DNA of 64,000 nucleotides from Archangium sp. (GTDB taxonomy: Bacteria > Myxococcota > Myxococcia > Myxococcales > Myxococcaceae): positions 186,001 to 250,000 of the forward strand of contig JALHMW010000001.1 in NCBI GenBank assembly GCA_022843845.1, written 5' to 3'. The notes below the pieces were generated by a model. The model was not told the DNA's origin and made no database searches. It was given only the letters and a program-made list of their open reading frames with translations. Made by a program: the position numbers and the translations under genes. Positions 1 through 8,686 of this stretch are shown here, one piece after another; position 1 is the first letter of the stretch; each line of letters starts with the position of its first letter.

Positions 1-1668
1 CAGGCGACCAACCAGCGCCCTGAAGGCGACTACCGCTATGCACCGGTCGATCCTCCGACCAACCGCACGACGGTCGACATCAACGACCCGGCGAACTCGG
101 ACACGTTCGCTCACGTGCATGCCTTCTACCACGTCAACCGCGTCTACGACTGGGTGCGCGGGCTCTCGACGCGCGGAGCGACCCTCTTCCCCATGAACCA
201 GCCGGCCATCGGGCCCTTCCGTATGCGTGACGAGCGCCGCATGCCTGCGCGCAAGCCTGCCGTATTGACCAACGTGATGATCCCGAACTTCCAGGACATC
301 CAGGGCATCCCCCAGTGTCTGCCGCCGCCCATCGGCCAGGGCATGGGCGCGTGCGTCGTGGGCAGCTTCGGCCGCGTCGACAACGCCGCCTTCCTGCCGG
401 TCGAGCAGTTCGCGCAGCTCCCCATTCCCGGCCTGTCGACCGGCGTCGACACGCTGATGATCTTCCAGGGCAACGCCGCGGACGCGGCCTACGACGCGAC
501 CGTGCTGTGGCACGAGTTCGGTCACGGCGTCGTGTACGCGACCGCCGCGCTGACTTTCGAGGACATCGCCCTCGACGCGCGCTCGGCGAACAACGAAGGC
601 GGCGCGCTGCACGAAGGGCTCAGCGACTACATCGCGGCAGCGTTCGGCAACACCCCAGACGTCGGCCCCTACTTCGGGCCCCGCGCCATCGGCGCTGCGG
701 GGGTGATGGGCGTGCGCCAGGACAGCTACCTGCGCACGCTGTCGAACACCCTCGCCTGCCCCGACGTGCTCTGGGGACAGGTGCACAACGACAGCCAGCA
801 CATCTCTGCGGCGCTGTGGGCTGGACGGCTCGCGAACCTCGGCACCGACAACGGCGCGACCTACGACGCGGCCTTCTACGCGATGCTCGTCTCGCTCGCG
901 CCCAACGCCGACTTCGCGTCGGTGGCCCAGATCATGGCGGCACGGGTGTCGGGAGCGTTCAACGCAGGCGCCGGCGCGGCGCTCACGGCGACGTTCCAGG
1001 CCAAGGGCGTCATCGGCTGCTCGAAGGTGCTCGACGTGACGAACGCCGCCGGGCCACGTCCGGTCTTCGGAATCCCCGCGGCGTCGATGCTGCGGAACGC
1101 GACCGTGCCGGGCCCCCTCCAGTTCAAGCTGCGGGTGCCGATGGGCGCGCAGGGCATTCGTATTCGCGGCTCGCAGGGCGGTGGTGGCGGGTTCGGTGGT
1201 GGCGCGCCGCCTGCGGTGACGGTCCTCACGAAGGCTGGCGGCCCGATCGCCTTCACGAGGAACGGTGCGCAGCTGACCAACGACGCCGAGACGACGGCGA
1301 CGGTGATGGCGGCGGGCGGCAACATCGACAGCGTGGTGCCAGTGCGCGTGCCGTGTGGTGCGACGCAGGAGATCCACGTGGCGGTCGCGGCGCGGGGCGG
1401 CGGCACGACGATTCAGAGCCTCGACGTGACGGCTGAGCCGCTGGTGGGCTGCATGTTCCCGGTCGACGCCGGCATGCCGATGCCTGACGCGGGCATGATG
1501 GAAGAGCCCGACGCTGGCCCGGGCGTGACCGAGACGAAGATGCTGCCGCGCGCAGGCATCATCGCGCAACCGGCCGCGCAGACGGGCTGTGGCTGCTCGA
1601 GCTTCGATGGCTCCGCCGTTTTCGCCGCGCTCGCGCTCCTCGGCCTCGGTCGTCGGCGCCGCAGCTAA
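1..1668 (+). CDS. M36-like secreted metallopeptidase, 5' truncated, with MYXO-CTERM-like tail
   Basis: The frame is open from base 1, so the gene starts before the window; the first internal ATG at 115 is not a convincing start because conserved-looking sequence precedes it. A zinc-binding HEFGH motif (bases 511-525) is followed about 30 codons later by ALHEGLSDY, the spacing and shape of the third ligand Glu in fungalysin-type (M36) peptidases. Downstream is a beta-rich region with a Gly-rich loop, then an Asp-Ala-Gly/Met-Pro linker. The C-terminus has GCGCSS, a short hydrophobic segment and RRRRS, which fits the MYXO-CTERM sorting tail that anchors proteins at the myxobacterial surface after cleavage by a myxosortase. 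It is probably an exported protease. Its TAA overlaps the stop of the convergent next gene by 4 bases. The family call is motif-based; the tail call is firm. Confidence 0.85.
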   Translation, partial: QATNQRPEGDYRYAPVDPPTNRTTVDINDPANSDTFAHVHAFYHVNRVYDWVRGLSTRGATLFPMNQPAIGPFRMRDERRMPARKPAVLTNVMIPNFQDIQGIPQCLPPPIGQGMGACVVGSFGRVDNAAFLPVEQFAQLPIPGLSTGVDTLMIFQGNAADAAYDATVLWHEFGHGVVYATAALTFEDIALDARSANNEGGALHEGLSDYIAAAFGNTPDVGPYFGPRAIGAAGVMGVRQDSYLRTLSNTLACPDVLWGQVHNDSQHISAALWAGRLANLGTDNGATYDAAFYAMLVSLAPNADFASVAQIMAARVSGAFNAGAGAALTATFQAKGVIGCSKVLDVTNAAGPRPVFGIPAASMLRNATVPGPLQFKLRVPMGAQGIRIRGSQGGGGGFGGGAPPAVTVLTKAGGPIAFTRNGAQLTNDAETTATVMAAGGNIDSVVPVRVPCGATQEIHVAVAARGGGTTIQSLDVTAEPLVGCMFPVDAGMPMPDAGMMEEPDAGPGVTETKMLPRAGIIAQPAAQTGCGCSSFDGSAVFAALALLGLGRRRRS

Positions 1669-2837
1669 TCGAACGTGCCGACGCCGCCATCCGAGGCGGC
1701 CGTCACGTTGCCTCCCTTCCCCGTGGAGGGAGGCGCGCCTGCATCGACGACGACCACCTCTCGGGCGGGCTTCTTGTCGTTGCGCAGACGCCTCACCGAA
1801 TCGATGGCCTCGAACGCCTTGATGGCGTCTTCGTCGGCGGGGCTGCGCATCTCCTGCTTGAGAGCGAGTGACTGGTGCTCGCTCACGAGATTCCACAGGC
1901 CCTTCTCCTCGGCGAAGACCCAGAGCACCCGGAACGGCGGGAGCACCTGCTGTTTCTTCCCGGCGCCGATCCGCAGCACGACGTTCGCGGCCACCCAGCC
2001 AGTGCCGAGCCCTGGCGCCAGGCGTGAGCGGACTGGCCCGTCGACCTTGTACGAGTACTCAGACTTCTTCTTGATGCCAGCGAGCTGTGGCCTCACCAGA
2101 TCCTTGAACGCCTTGCCGCCCTCGAAGAGCTCGCCGGGGCCGGTGCCGAGTAGGACGACCTCGGTGCGATCGCTGGTGCGGTCGACCTTCACCACCACCT
2201 CATCGAGAATCCTGCGCGCGAGGCCCACCAGCTCGTCGCTGTCCTTCCCGCGCTCGGCCAGCACGTCGGCCGGGGGCAGGTACTTTCGTGCGGCGTCTGC
2301 GGCGTAGATGCGCTCGTCGGGCACGCCGAGGCTCACGTGCACCGCGTCGAGCACCCACTCCCCATCGCTCTTGATGGCGTGACCGGTGACGCGCGCGAGC
2401 CAGGTCGTCGCCTTGCTCTTGCCCTTCTTCTCGTGCTCGACGCGCGGCAGGTCCCAGAACCAGGCCGACTGCCCCGAGTCGGCGACGCCGACGTCGATTC
2501 GACCCGACCGGATGCGCAGCACTTCGGTCTCGAGGCCGACCGACAGCAGCTCCTGGCGCAGGAAGTTGATGAGGGGATCGCTCGCGGCGTACGTGTCGCT
2601 CGGCGCCAGCAGGTAGGCCATGACGTTCGGCGCGACGATCGGCTTGAGGGGATCGGGGTCGCCCGTCTCGAGTGTCGTGTAGACGAACTTCACCAGCTCA
2701 CGGACTTCGGCGGCGGGGTCAGGCGGAGGGGGAGGCGGGGCCACCTTCTTCGGCGGCGCTTTGGGGCACCCGGCCAGGAGCACCAGCGCGGCCAGCCTCA
2801 GCCAGCGGATCGTCGTCGGCAGCTGTGGACTCGTCAC
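1665..2837 (-). CDS. Proline-rich-linker lipoprotein of unknown function
   Basis: A 390-residue protein. I chose the GTG at 2837 because it gives a 24-residue lipoprotein signal ending in the lipobox LAGC; the longer open frame upstream (to 3161) reads into the divergent promoter region. After Cys24 comes a KAPPKKVAPPPPPP linker, then a mixed alpha/beta region with two similar-looking segments that have no family I recognise. The C-terminus contains Asp-Ala-Gly, as in other lipoproteins here. No catalytic motif is visible. It is divergent from the amidase gene at 3100 and convergent with the peptidase gene. No strong ribosome-binding site precedes the GTG, so the start rests on the signal peptide. 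Confidence 0.7.
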   Translation of the reverse strand: MTSPQLPTTIRWLRLAALVLLAGCPKAPPKKVAPPPPPPDPAAEVRELVKFVYTTLETGDPDPLKPIVAPNVMAYLLAPSDTYAASDPLINFLRQELLSVGLETEVLRIRSGRIDVGVADSGQSAWFWDLPRVEHEKKGKSKATTWLARVTGHAIKSDGEWVLDAVHVSLGVPDERIYAADAARKYLPPADVLAERGKDSDELVGLARRILDEVVVKVDRTSDRTEVVLLGTGPGELFEGGKAFKDLVRPQLAGIKKKSEYSYKVDGPVRSRLAPGLGTGWVAANVVLRIGAGKKQQVLPPFRVLWVFAEEKGLWNLVSEHQSLALKQEMRSPADEDAIKAFEAIDSVRRLRNDKKPAREVVVVDAGAPPSTGKGGNVTAASDGGVGTFD

Positions 2838-3055
2838 GGGTGGTGTCGCCTTCGGGTGACGATCATCGACGGAGACCGGAACACTGTCACTCGATCTGAC
2901 AACCCGCCTACACCTGCGCTGATCAGTTTCCTGAACACCTGGTGTCTCCTGTTCAGTCGATCGGGGCTCAGCGGATCGTCCTCGAACGCGTCGCTCCCTT
3001 GGACCCCGCTGTTGGAGGCGTTGGCCCGCATCCTGCTCTATCTCATTGAGAACAC

Positions 3056-3077
3056 AGTGAAACCCTCGGGTTTCACT
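3056..3077. promoter_or_regulatory. Perfect 10-bp-arm inverted repeat upstream of the amidase gene
   Basis: AGTGAAACCC and GGGTTTCACT flank a 2-base TC spacer. The repeat ends 22 bases before the chosen ATG (3100) and 9 bases before its AAAAGGG ribosome-binding site. No T-run follows, so a terminator is unlikely; an operator or a leader hairpin fits better. The intergenic region 2838-3099 between divergent genes must hold both promoters. It also has a smaller palindrome (ACACC T GGTGT) at 2935-2945. Confidence 0.45.
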
Positions 3078-3099
3078 TTGCCTGAGAAAAGGGATGACC

Positions 3100-4758
3100 A
3101 TGAATCGGACACTCTGGATGTCGATGGCAGGTGCGGCGCTGGCGCTCGCAGCGTGCGGCACTGGCGACGCGTCGTTGCAGACCCCTGCGGTCGATCAGGA
3201 TCAGCCCGACCGGGAGATCGGTTGGAGCGAAGAGGCGAACCTGCGCTCTTCCCCGACGCTCGACCCGATCTTCCAGGCCGCAGGCGCAGAGTTCAACGTG
3301 CCGCCGGCGCTGCTGAAGGCCATCGGCTGGGCGGCCACGCGGTACGAGATGGTGTCGGCCGACCTCGACTTCGAGAACGCCCCCGACTCCTTCGGCCTGA
3401 TGGGCCTGGGCGGAGAGGTGCTCCCGACGGGCGCCTCGCTCGCGGCGGTGACGGTCGATCAGGCGAAGACCGACGCGACGGCCAACATCCGCGCCGCTGC
3501 GGCCTGGCTCGACGCCGAGGCGACCGCGCAGTCGCTCGATCGTTCAAAGCTCATCAACTGGGTGCCGGTGGTGGCTGGCTACTCGCGCATCGAAGACTTC
3601 CAGGCGCGTCAGGCGTTCGTGAAGGGCGAAGTCTTCGGCGCGATCACCGAAGGCGTCGGCACCTTCAGCGAAGACGTCGCGGCGAGCGGCCAGGCGCTCG
3701 AGCTCGAAGCGGCCGTCGGAGAGATCGCCACCGTGTCGCAGGGCCTCTCGCGCTCGCCCGACTACGAGCGTGGCGTGTGGCGCCCGTCGCCGAACTTCAG
3801 CGCGCGCTCGGGCCGGGTCTCGATGGTCATCATCCACACGTGTGAAGGCGCCTACTCGGGCTGCTACAGCTGGCTCTCCAACCCCCGCGCGGGCGCCTCG
3901 GCGCACTACGTCGTCAGCAGCGACGGCCGTGAGGTGTCTCAGCTGGTGCGCGAATCGTCGAAGGCGTGGCACATCGCGGCCGACTACGCGTGCAGCCGCA
4001 ACTCGAACAAGCGCTGCGACCTCAACGGCGTGTCGTCGAACAACTTCACCGTCGGCATCGAGCACGCTGGCTTCGCCTCGCAGTCGACGTGGCCCGCTGC
4101 GCAGATCGACGCCTCGGCGCGGCTCGTCTGCGACATCACGCAGGACCACCGCATTCCGCGCGACCGCTTTCACGTCGTCGGTCACGGCCAGCTCCAGCCG
4201 TGGAACCGCACCGATCCGGGCCGCAACTGGCCGTGGACGTCGTACCTCGCGAAGGTGAACTCCTTCTGCGGCACGACGCCGACCCCGACCCCCACCCCGA
4301 CGCCGACCCCGACGCCCACCCCGACGCCTTCGCCGAGCATCATCACCATCGACAGCAACAACGCGAACAACAACCAGGCGCGCGGCTACCTGCAGGTCTC
4401 GGCCAACTGGAAGAGCTCGACGAACATCGCGGGCTACTACGGCAGCGGCTACTGGTACGCCTCGACGGCGCCGGTGAGCGATGGCGCGGCGTTCTTCTTC
4501 AAGCTCGACGCGGCCGGTGCGCGTAGCATCGAGGCATGGTGGACGGCAGCGAGCGATCGTTCTCCCGATGCGACCTACGTGGCCTTCAACGCCCAGGGCC
4601 AGAAGGTCGGCGAGGGCTCGGTGAACCAGGCTGCGAACGGCGGCAAGTGGAACGGCGTGGGCCGGTTCAACTTCACGGCCGGCTGGAACAAGATCGTGCT
4701 CTCGCGCTGGTCGGCGAGCGGCAAGGTCGTGATCGCCGACGCCGTTCGCGTTCGGTGA
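3100..4758 (+). CDS. N-acetylmuramoyl-L-alanine amidase lipoprotein with C-terminal golvesin-type domain
   Basis: A 552-residue protein. The ATG at 3100 is preferred over 3094 because AAAAGGG (3087-3093) lies 6 bases upstream of it. The signal ends in ALAAC, a lipobox. Residues about 30-200 form a helical region resembling a lytic-transglycosylase-like fold (PALLKAIGWAATRYE), seen often in myxobacterial amidases. Residues about 235-385 form an amidase_2 (peptidoglycan-recognition) domain: IIHTCEGAYSG, SAHYVVSSDGR, a central VGIEHAG and HVVGHGQ supply His ligands that probably bind zinc. A (TP)n linker follows, then about 130 residues like the golvesin C-terminal domain (YGSGYWYAS, EAWWTAASDRS, VVIADAVRVR). 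It should cleave the MurNAc-L-Ala bond in the envelope. Its stop overlaps the next start (GTGA), so translation is probably coupled. Confidence 0.88.
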   Translation: MNRTLWMSMAGAALALAACGTGDASLQTPAVDQDQPDREIGWSEEANLRSSPTLDPIFQAAGAEFNVPPALLKAIGWAATRYEMVSADLDFENAPDSFGLMGLGGEVLPTGASLAAVTVDQAKTDATANIRAAAAWLDAEATAQSLDRSKLINWVPVVAGYSRIEDFQARQAFVKGEVFGAITEGVGTFSEDVAASGQALELEAAVGEIATVSQGLSRSPDYERGVWRPSPNFSARSGRVSMVIIHTCEGAYSGCYSWLSNPRAGASAHYVVSSDGREVSQLVRESSKAWHIAADYACSRNSNKRCDLNGVSSNNFTVGIEHAGFASQSTWPAAQIDASARLVCDITQDHRIPRDRFHVVGHGQLQPWNRTDPGRNWPWTSYLAKVNSFCGTTPTPTPTPTPTPTPTPTPSPSIITIDSNNANNNQARGYLQVSANWKSSTNIAGYYGSGYWYASTAPVSDGAAFFFKLDAAGARSIEAWWTAASDRSPDATYVAFNAQGQKVGEGSVNQAANGGKWNGVGRFNFTAGWNKIVLSRWSASGKVVIADAVRVR

Positions 4759-5879
4759 AGTCTCTCGCGCTGGGCCTGACGCTGCTCCTGGTCTCGTGCC
4801 GGGAGCGGGTGACGCCTTCGCCTGTCGACGCCGGGGCTGTGGTGCCAGCTGACGCTGGTGCTGCGGTCTCGGCGTTGCTGTTTCGTGAAGCGCGACCGGG
4901 CGCGGGCCTGCTGCTCGAGCTGAGCGACGCCGGCCTCGGGCTCGCCTTCTCCTCGGAGCGAAGTGGCGAGCCTCACCTGCACCGGTGGGATGGCGTCGAA
5001 GAGCGCGCGCTGACGAGCGGCCCGGCCGGCGTTCACCTGCAAGCCGTCGCCGCGCGCACTCGGGAAGCGCTCGTCTCGCTCGTCGAGGGCCCGGCCGAGC
5101 AGCTGCTGGCCGTGCAGCTGGATGACGCTGGAGTCCGAATCGTCGCGCCGCCCATGGAGAAGGCGCACGCAGCGGCGTTGTCTGCGGACGAGACCGAGGT
5201 GGTGTTCGAAGCCTCGCTCACCCACGTCGCGGGCCTCGCGATCGTCTCGTTCGATGGGCGCTCCCCACCACGGCCCATCGGCGTGCTCGGAGAGACCGGC
5301 TCCTTCCAACCCGTCTTCACGCGCGATCGGCGCGTGCTCTTCACCAACTCGTCCACCGGCGATCCAGAGGTCTACGTGCAGCCGCTCGACGGCGGCACGC
5401 CCATGCAGCTCACCGCGTTCCATCTCGAGGACTTCGGCGCTGTCCCCGCTCCTGATGGTCAACGCTTCGCGTTCGTCTCGAACCGTGAAGGGAACGACCG
5501 CGTCTTCGTGCAGCGGCTCGACGGGCGCGGCGTCGCTCGACTCATGACCGAGAAGCGGAGCGCCGACGACACCGAGCGCGACCCGGTGTGGATGCCCGAC
5601 GGCGCATCGATTCTCGTGACGGTGAAGACGGGCTCCCAGTCGAGGATCGCGCGGGTCGACGTCGCGACGCACAAGACGCTGTGGATCTCCGCCGGGCCCG
5701 GGAACGAGCAGCTCCCACGACCCAGCCGTGATGGCCGGTTCATCGCGTTCGTGTCGGATCGATCGGGCAACGCCGATGTCTTCGTGATGCGCGCGAATGG
5801 CCGCGACGCCACGGCCGTCACGAGTCACGAGTCTGCAGAGTACGAGCCGCGTTGGTTCGACGCAGCGCTCGGCCGCTAG
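4755..5879 (+). CDS. TolB-like beta-propeller (PD40) lipoprotein
   Basis: A 374-residue protein. The GTG at 4755 overlaps the amidase stop as GTGA and starts a short signal ending in LLVSC; Cys14 would be lipidated. An Asp-Ala-Gly-rich linker follows. The rest has repeated PD40/WD40-like blades: VLFTNSSTGDPEVYVQ, FAFVSNREGNDRVFVQ, ILVTVKTGSQSRIARV and IAFVSDRSGNADVFVM, as in TolB-type propellers. Such propellers are binding platforms in the periplasm. Coupling to the amidase suggests a joint envelope role, but no partner can be named. Convergent with the LysM/M23 gene, 4 bases between stops. Confidence 0.85.
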   Translation: MKSLALGLTLLLVSCRERVTPSPVDAGAVVPADAGAAVSALLFREARPGAGLLLELSDAGLGLAFSSERSGEPHLHRWDGVEERALTSGPAGVHLQAVAARTREALVSLVEGPAEQLLAVQLDDAGVRIVAPPMEKAHAAALSADETEVVFEASLTHVAGLAIVSFDGRSPPRPIGVLGETGSFQPVFTRDRRVLFTNSSTGDPEVYVQPLDGGTPMQLTAFHLEDFGAVPAPDGQRFAFVSNREGNDRVFVQRLDGRGVARLMTEKRSADDTERDPVWMPDGASILVTVKTGSQSRIARVDVATHKTLWISAGPGNEQLPRPSRDGRFIAFVSDRSGNADVFVMRANGRDATAVTSHESAEYEPRWFDAALGR

Positions 5880-5883
5880 CGTC

Positions 5884-6696
5884 TCACCGTTGCGCCGAGA
5901 GCGAGGGGCTCGACTTCGTGTCTGCGGCCGGCACGGGGCCGAGCAGGGTCAGCGGATCGACCGGAACGCCGTCGCGGCGGACCTCGAAGTGCAGGTGGGG
6001 CCCGCTCGTCTTGCCCGAGTCTCCCACCGTCGCGACGACCTGCCCCTCACGCACCTTCTGGCCCGTCTTCACGCGCACGTCGCGGTTGTGGGCATAGAGC
6101 GTCACCAGGCCGCCCGCGTGCTCGACGATGACGATCAGCCCGTAGCCCTTCTGTTCACCGGCGTAGAGCGTCGTGCCCGGCGCAGCGGTCTTCACGGGAG
6201 CACCGGCCGGAGCCGCGAGATCGATGCCGTCGTGGGGCTCTTTTCCTTTTCGACCGAAGCGCGCGTACAGCACGCCTCGCAGCGGCCACGACAACGGCCC
6301 GTTGGTGGTACCGACCTTCATGGCCTTCTGCTGACGCGGCGGAGGTGACGAGGCCACGGCTCGTGCAGGCGGCGTCGGCTCGGGAGAGTCTGTCTCCACG
6401 ACCTTCGCTCGCGGAGCATGCGCGCCGGGAACCACCAGCTCCTCACCGGCTTTGAGCTCCCTGGGATCGTCGATGCGGTTGGCCTGCATCAGCTCGTCGA
6501 CCGAGAGGCCGTACGTGCGCGCGATCCGGTAGAGCGTCTGCCCCTTCTCGACGCGGTGACGCACCTCGCCCGAGACGTCGAGGTCGACCTCCCGGTGCGA
6601 GCGTGGGTTGAAGCCGGTCGTCGACGAAGACGTGGTGAGGCACGCGCTGCCGAGCACGGGCACGAGAGCACACACGAGGACGCGGAGACCGGTCAC
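5884..6696 (-). CDS. LysM and M23 peptidase lipoprotein (murein endopeptidase)
   Basis: A 270-residue protein. The N-terminus is a lipoprotein signal with Cys19 (GSAC). A LysM peptidoglycan-binding domain spans about residues 46-90 (HRVEKGQTLYRIARTYGLS). A Pro-rich linker leads to an M23/LytM domain from about 134 to 255. Its zinc ligands are intact: H155 and D159 in HDGIDLAAPAG, and the HLHFEVR motif near 235. The protein is therefore predicted to be an active endopeptidase that cuts peptide cross-links, unlike the degenerate EnvC-like protein at the end of the window. The layout resembles NlpD, but the intact site argues for an enzyme rather than an activator. The gene upstream on this strand is a lipoprotein 45 bases away. 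Confidence 0.9.
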   Translation of the reverse strand: MTGLRVLVCALVPVLGSACLTTSSSTTGFNPRSHREVDLDVSGEVRHRVEKGQTLYRIARTYGLSVDELMQANRIDDPRELKAGEELVVPGAHAPRAKVVETDSPEPTPPARAVASSPPPRQQKAMKVGTTNGPLSWPLRGVLYARFGRKGKEPHDGIDLAAPAGAPVKTAAPGTTLYAGEQKGYGLIVIVEHAGGLVTLYAHNRDVRVKTGQKVREGQVVATVGDSGKTSGPHLHFEVRRDGVPVDPLTLLGPVPAADTKSSPSLSAQR

Positions 6697-6741
6697 CGGC
6701 CTTCAGTGTGCGACAGGCTGCGACACGGGCCAGTTTTCGGC

Positions 6742-7509
6742 TCACCGGACGACGGCGGCGCTGACGTTCCCCTCGGCGCTGGCAGGCCGCGACGCCACCA
6801 GCCGACGCATTCGCAGCAACACCTGGTCGGAGAGCCGCTTCACGCCTTCGTTCACCAGCGACCTGTGTTGCATCTGCTCCGCGCGATCGACGCCGAGCGG
6901 GGTGGAGCTCGTCTCCCCCCTCACCCGCTCGTTCACCGTGAAGAGGATCGTGCCGGTCTTCACGTCGAAGAGCGTCGCCTCGAGCACACCGGCCGAGTCG
7001 ACGGTCGTTCCCGGAACGAAGAGCGCGGCGATCAGCGTCAGGTACGACACCGCAGCGGGGTTCGGTCTCGTCGCGTCGACGAAGCGGTGCCGGTACAGGA
7101 GCAGGTACTCGGTGCGGTAGCGCGCGGCCAACTCCCGCAGGCCGGCGACGCCACGATCGACGGGCCACTCACTGGAGAGCTCGGTCGCCAGCTCGACGAG
7201 CCCCGAGGCCTCGAGCGACTCGACGAGGGTCGACGGCGCGGCGTCGACGGGCACCGCGTCGTCGATCTCGTATCGGACGGCGACCGGGAGCACGCCGACG
7301 CGCGCGTGCTCTTCGAGGAAGACGGGCGCCGCGAGGATCTGCTTGAGCTCCGCTTCTCCGACCGCGCCGCGATCGCGCGAGAAGTGGTTCTCCTGAAGGG
7401 TCGGTGGAGCTGCTTCGAAGGCGAGTGGTTGAAGGTTGGGCAGCGCAGCCTTCCCGGCTGCACAACCCGAGGTGAGACCGACGAGCACGACGAGGGCGAA
7501 GCGCGACAT
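6742..7509 (-). CDS. Lipoprotein, rhombotarget-like, unknown function
   Basis: A 255-residue protein. The start is supported by AGGAGG (7517-7522, minus strand) 7 bases from the ATG. The signal ends in LTSGC, with Cys16 lipidated. The body has VGVLPVAVRYE, a YRTEYLLLYRHRF segment, and ALFVPGTTVDSAGVLEATLFDVKTGTILFT. This order (LPV..., a DLLL-type strand, then a strand describing a variable that changes with the cell's state) resembles the small rhombotarget-type lipoprotein family, but that link is by memory of pattern only. No enzyme motif is visible. It is upstream of and on the same strand as the LysM/M23 lipoprotein, so the two may be co-transcribed. Confidence 0.75.
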   Translation of the reverse strand: MSRFALVVLVGLTSGCAAGKAALPNLQPLAFEAAPPTLQENHFSRDRGAVGEAELKQILAAPVFLEEHARVGVLPVAVRYEIDDAVPVDAAPSTLVESLEASGLVELATELSSEWPVDRGVAGLRELAARYRTEYLLLYRHRFVDATRPNPAAVSYLTLIAALFVPGTTVDSAGVLEATLFDVKTGTILFTVNERVRGETSSTPLGVDRAEQMQHRSLVNEGVKRLSDQVLLRMRRLVASRPASAEGNVSAAVVR

Positions 7510-7648
7510 GGTGTTTCCTCCTGGTGTGGAGAAGACCCCGCCCCGCCGGGTGGTGTTCGCACCGTCGTCACATCGTTTCTACATGGAACCTTCACGGCCC
7601 CCTCGCGCCTCGCGGTGCCCCGTGGGATGAGGCAGGCAGGGAATCGTC

Positions 7649-8686
7649 ATGGCCGACAATGACCTTCAGAAGCGGATCGAGAAGCTCGGTGAACAGCTCG
7701 TCACCGACATCGAGGCCTGGGAGAAGCGCACGCGAACCGAGCGCGCGCAGGTGCTCGATCAGCTCTCCCACACGCTCGAAGAGAAGGTGGGCGCGGCGCT
7801 GACGAAGCTCGCCGAGAAGGGCCACCACGAGCGGGCGCGCATCGAGAAGCGGGAGCGTCGACGCGCCGAGCGCCAGGCACGCAAACAACAGGAGCCCACC
7901 ACCGCAGGCGGCATCGTGTTCCTGATCGCCGCGGTCATCTGCGCCGTCATGGGCATCGTCAACCCGCAGATGTGGTGGATGGTGTTCGTCGCGCTGGGGC
8001 TCGGGCTCGGCGGTGCGGGGCAGCTCGCGGGCGCAGCGAAGCGCCGCAAGGAGCTCGCTGCGGAGAAAGCGGAAGCGGAACCAGTCGAGCCCGTGAAGGC
8101 CCGCGCATCGACGACCGTGCACGAGGTCGACGCGCTCTGCGATGCGCTGCTGGCCGAGCTCGCCACGGCGCCGGAGACCGTGCGCACCTTCGTCAGCGAT
8201 CCACAGAAGACCGTGACGAGCATGCGCGCGACCCTCAAGTCGCTCGACCTGCGCCGCCAGCAACTCCTTGGCGAAGACGCTGCGGGTCGCCTCGCTGCGG
8301 CGCGTGCGCAACACACGGAACTCCAGGCCCGGCACGACGCGACGGGTGACGCCGAGACGAAGCTGCGCATGGAAGTGGCGCTGCGCTCGATGTCGTCGCA
8401 GGAAGCCGCGCTCCAGCACCTGCTGGTGATGACCGAGCGCGTCGACGGCGAATACACCTCACTGCTCGTGCACCTGCAGGAGCTCCGCACCCGGGTGTCG
8501 GTCGCGAGGTCGAGCTCCACGTCCGTGCAGCTGGAAGGCGTGAAGGCGAGCGTGCAGCGCCTCAACGACGAGCTCGGCGCGATCTCGGAGGCGATGGACG
8601 CCGTGCGACGAGGCGACCTCTCACCCGTCAGCGCCGTGGATGAAGGCGACTCGCAGCCAAAGGGGCGCTCCCGTGTCGCGGACTGA
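7649..8686 (+). CDS. Two-TM coiled-coil membrane protein, unknown
   Basis: A 345-residue protein. Residues 1-80 are charged and helical (coiled coil). Two close hydrophobic segments span about residues 87-104 and 108-124, with a short turn NPQM between them, so both ends face the cytoplasm. The C-terminal 200 residues are again mostly helical and charged, with a region (VHEVDALCDALLAELATAP) reminiscent of the XpaC-type hydrophobic-hairpin proteins; I do not rely on that. AGGCAGGG 10 bases upstream of the ATG serves as ribosome-binding site. The stop overlaps the start of the downstream alkyltransferase-like gene by 14 bases, so the two are likely co-translated. Confidence 0.75.
   Translation: MADNDLQKRIEKLGEQLVTDIEAWEKRTRTERAQVLDQLSHTLEEKVGAALTKLAEKGHHERARIEKRERRRAERQARKQQEPTTAGGIVFLIAAVICAVMGIVNPQMWWMVFVALGLGLGGAGQLAGAAKRRKELAAEKAEAEPVEPVKARASTTVHEVDALCDALLAELATAPETVRTFVSDPQKTVTSMRATLKSLDLRRQQLLGEDAAGRLAAARAQHTELQARHDATGDAETKLRMEVALRSMSSQEAALQHLLVMTERVDGEYTSLLVHLQELRTRVSVARSSSTSVQLEGVKASVQRLNDELGAISEAMDAVRRGDLSPVSAVDEGDSQPKGRSRVAD

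Noticed and set aside
3056..3077. Inverted repeat as a rho-independent terminator
   Set aside because: No T-run follows and it lies just ahead of a gene start.
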